Shown one piece after another: positions 5,370-5,936 of a stretch of 5,936 nt of DNA (position 1 is the stretch's first letter; each line of letters begins with the position of its first letter). The stretch is from NCBI GenBank assembly GCA_023426765.1, contig JAEZBW010000239.1:1-5936 (forward strand). Reading direction: 5' to 3'. Both the position numbers and the translations under genes were made by a program. Under the pieces are notes generated by a model. It did no database searches and was not told the origin of the DNA. It saw only the letters and a program-made list of their open reading frames with translations. The stretch is from Bacillota bacterium. GTDB taxonomy: Bacteria; Bacillota; Clostridia; DSM-8532.

Positions 5370-5936
5370 ATGAGCGAAAAACTACAAATTTCCTTTGAAA
5401 GCGTGCTAAACGCGGCGGCAAAAGCGCCGCTTGTTAGAATCGACAGAGTAGAATTCCTCCGTAAACAGCTTTCAGGGCGTGTTTCCCCTGAAATGGTTGA
5501 TACGGCTGTTGAAAGGGGACCAATAGCGGCTGGCGTACCGCAGGACATAATCGACAAACTCGCTAAAGGTAGCATAGACTTTGAAACTACGAAAGTCACC
5601 GCAATTTCAGCAGCAGCGGGTCTTCCCGGAGGAGCGGCTATAGCCGCTACGATACCCGCTGATTTGGCACAGTTTTACGCTCATGTCCTACGGATTGCAC
5701 AAAAACTAGCGTACCTCTACGGTTGGGACGAACTGTTTAGCGAAAACGGTATGGATGACGGTACGGAGCAAACGTTGACATTATTCATCGGTGTGATGTC
5801 GGGCGTTCAAATGGCTAATGCCGCACTGAATAAGATAGCGGCGAACGCCGCTCCAAAAATAGGAGCAAAAATAGCGGCAAAGCCACTAACCAAAGGCGCG
5901 ATTTACCCAATAGTCAAAAAAGTGGCGGGGTATCTC
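5370..5936 (+). CDS. EcsC-like alanine-rich protein, N-terminal part (runs off right edge)
   Basis: ATG 5370 follows AAGAGAGG (5356-5363) by six bases, and the frame stays open for 189 codons to the last base, so the gene is partial. The sequence is rich in Ala and Gly. After a charged N-terminus (VRIDRVEFLRKQL, 22-34) comes SPEMVDTAVERGPIAAGVPQ (39-58), then ISAAAGLPGGAAIAATIPAD (79-98), and then LAQFYAHVLRIAQKLAYLYGW (99-119). The AAxGLPGG...IPAD...QKLAYLYG pattern resembles EcsC-family proteins, whose molecular function is poorly defined and which tend to have hydrophobic, possibly membrane-associating helices. Base composition is near 50% G+C (33 of 60 in 5401-5460), far above the roughly 30% of the genes to the left, so it probably has another origin or belongs to the chromosomal backbone. 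The gene is firm; the family is moderate. Confidence 0.72.
   Translation, partial: MSEKLQISFESVLNAAAKAPLVRIDRVEFLRKQLSGRVSPEMVDTAVERGPIAAGVPQDIIDKLAKGSIDFETTKVTAISAAAGLPGGAAIAATIPADLAQFYAHVLRIAQKLAYLYGWDELFSENGMDDGTEQTLTLFIGVMSGVQMANAALNKIAANAAPKIGAKIAAKPLTKGAIYPIVKKVAGYL

Noticed and set aside
5290..5373. Arg/Tyr-rich 27-codon frame whose TGA overlaps ATG 5370
   Set aside because: The ATGA overlap is suggestive of coupling, but there is no ribosome binding site before ATG 5290 and the composition looks like chance translation.
5321..5599. Reverse-strand frame of 92 codons at the EcsC-like gene
   Set aside because: It is the Ser- and Leu-rich antisense shadow of an alanine-rich forward gene that has a proper ribosome binding site.
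1..5936. CRISPR array, tRNA, rRNA, transposase or insertion-sequence ends
   Set aside because: No regularly spaced long repeats, cloverleaf sequences, ribosomal RNA segments or transposase motifs were seen on either strand.

Overview
The window is AT-rich, about one third G+C by eye over most of its length. All genes are on the plus strand, most with strong Shine-Dalgarno sites (GAGG, GGAGG, AAGGTGGTG). This points to a Gram-positive, Firmicutes/Clostridia-type bacterium, although no universal marker gene is present to prove it. The content is typical of an accessory or defence island: a tightly coupled multigene cassette, then repeat-rich intergenic DNA, a small orphan gene and broken gene pieces, then a gene of clearly different base composition at the right edge.

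Bases 1-3814 hold the end of one operon of four overlapping genes. (i) The C-terminal 295 residues of an SMC/RecF-like coiled-coil ABC ATPase, cut by the left edge. (ii) A 215-residue protein with a winged-helix-like layout resembling the SocA/Panacea (DUF4065) or YwgA type. (iii) A 331-residue protein with an unfamiliar N-terminal region and a C-terminal PD-(D/E)XK nuclease core. (iv) A 426-residue amino-type DNA methyltransferase with DPFSGSGTT and SPPY motifs. The overlaps are 8, 1 and 1 bases, and a Rho-independent terminator sits on the stop codon of the methyltransferase. My reading, which is inference, is an ATPase-driven restriction-modification-like defence system: the nuclease would cut, the methyltransferase would mark self DNA, and the ATPase and winged-helix protein would sense or load. 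I cannot match this exact gene set to a named system.

Bases 3815-4222 hold no convincing gene. They contain two hairpins, a three-armed repeat that could form alternative stem-loops, a run of A/T tracts spaced about one helical turn apart, and a short stop-interrupted reading frame that looks like the tail of a lost gene. Bases 4223-4726 encode a 167-residue protein with a GES...GGTFFY start and an LPFPGNGNQ end, probably of a uracil-DNA-glycosylase-like fold.

Bases 4770-5196 are remnants: a 33-codon gene start with a good ribosome binding site, followed by the last 90 codons of a second, unrelated SMC-like ATPase (Walker B strand and C-terminus only). This suggests an internal deletion. From 5370 to the right edge runs an open, EcsC-like alanine-rich reading frame of near 50% G+C, partial because the window ends inside it.
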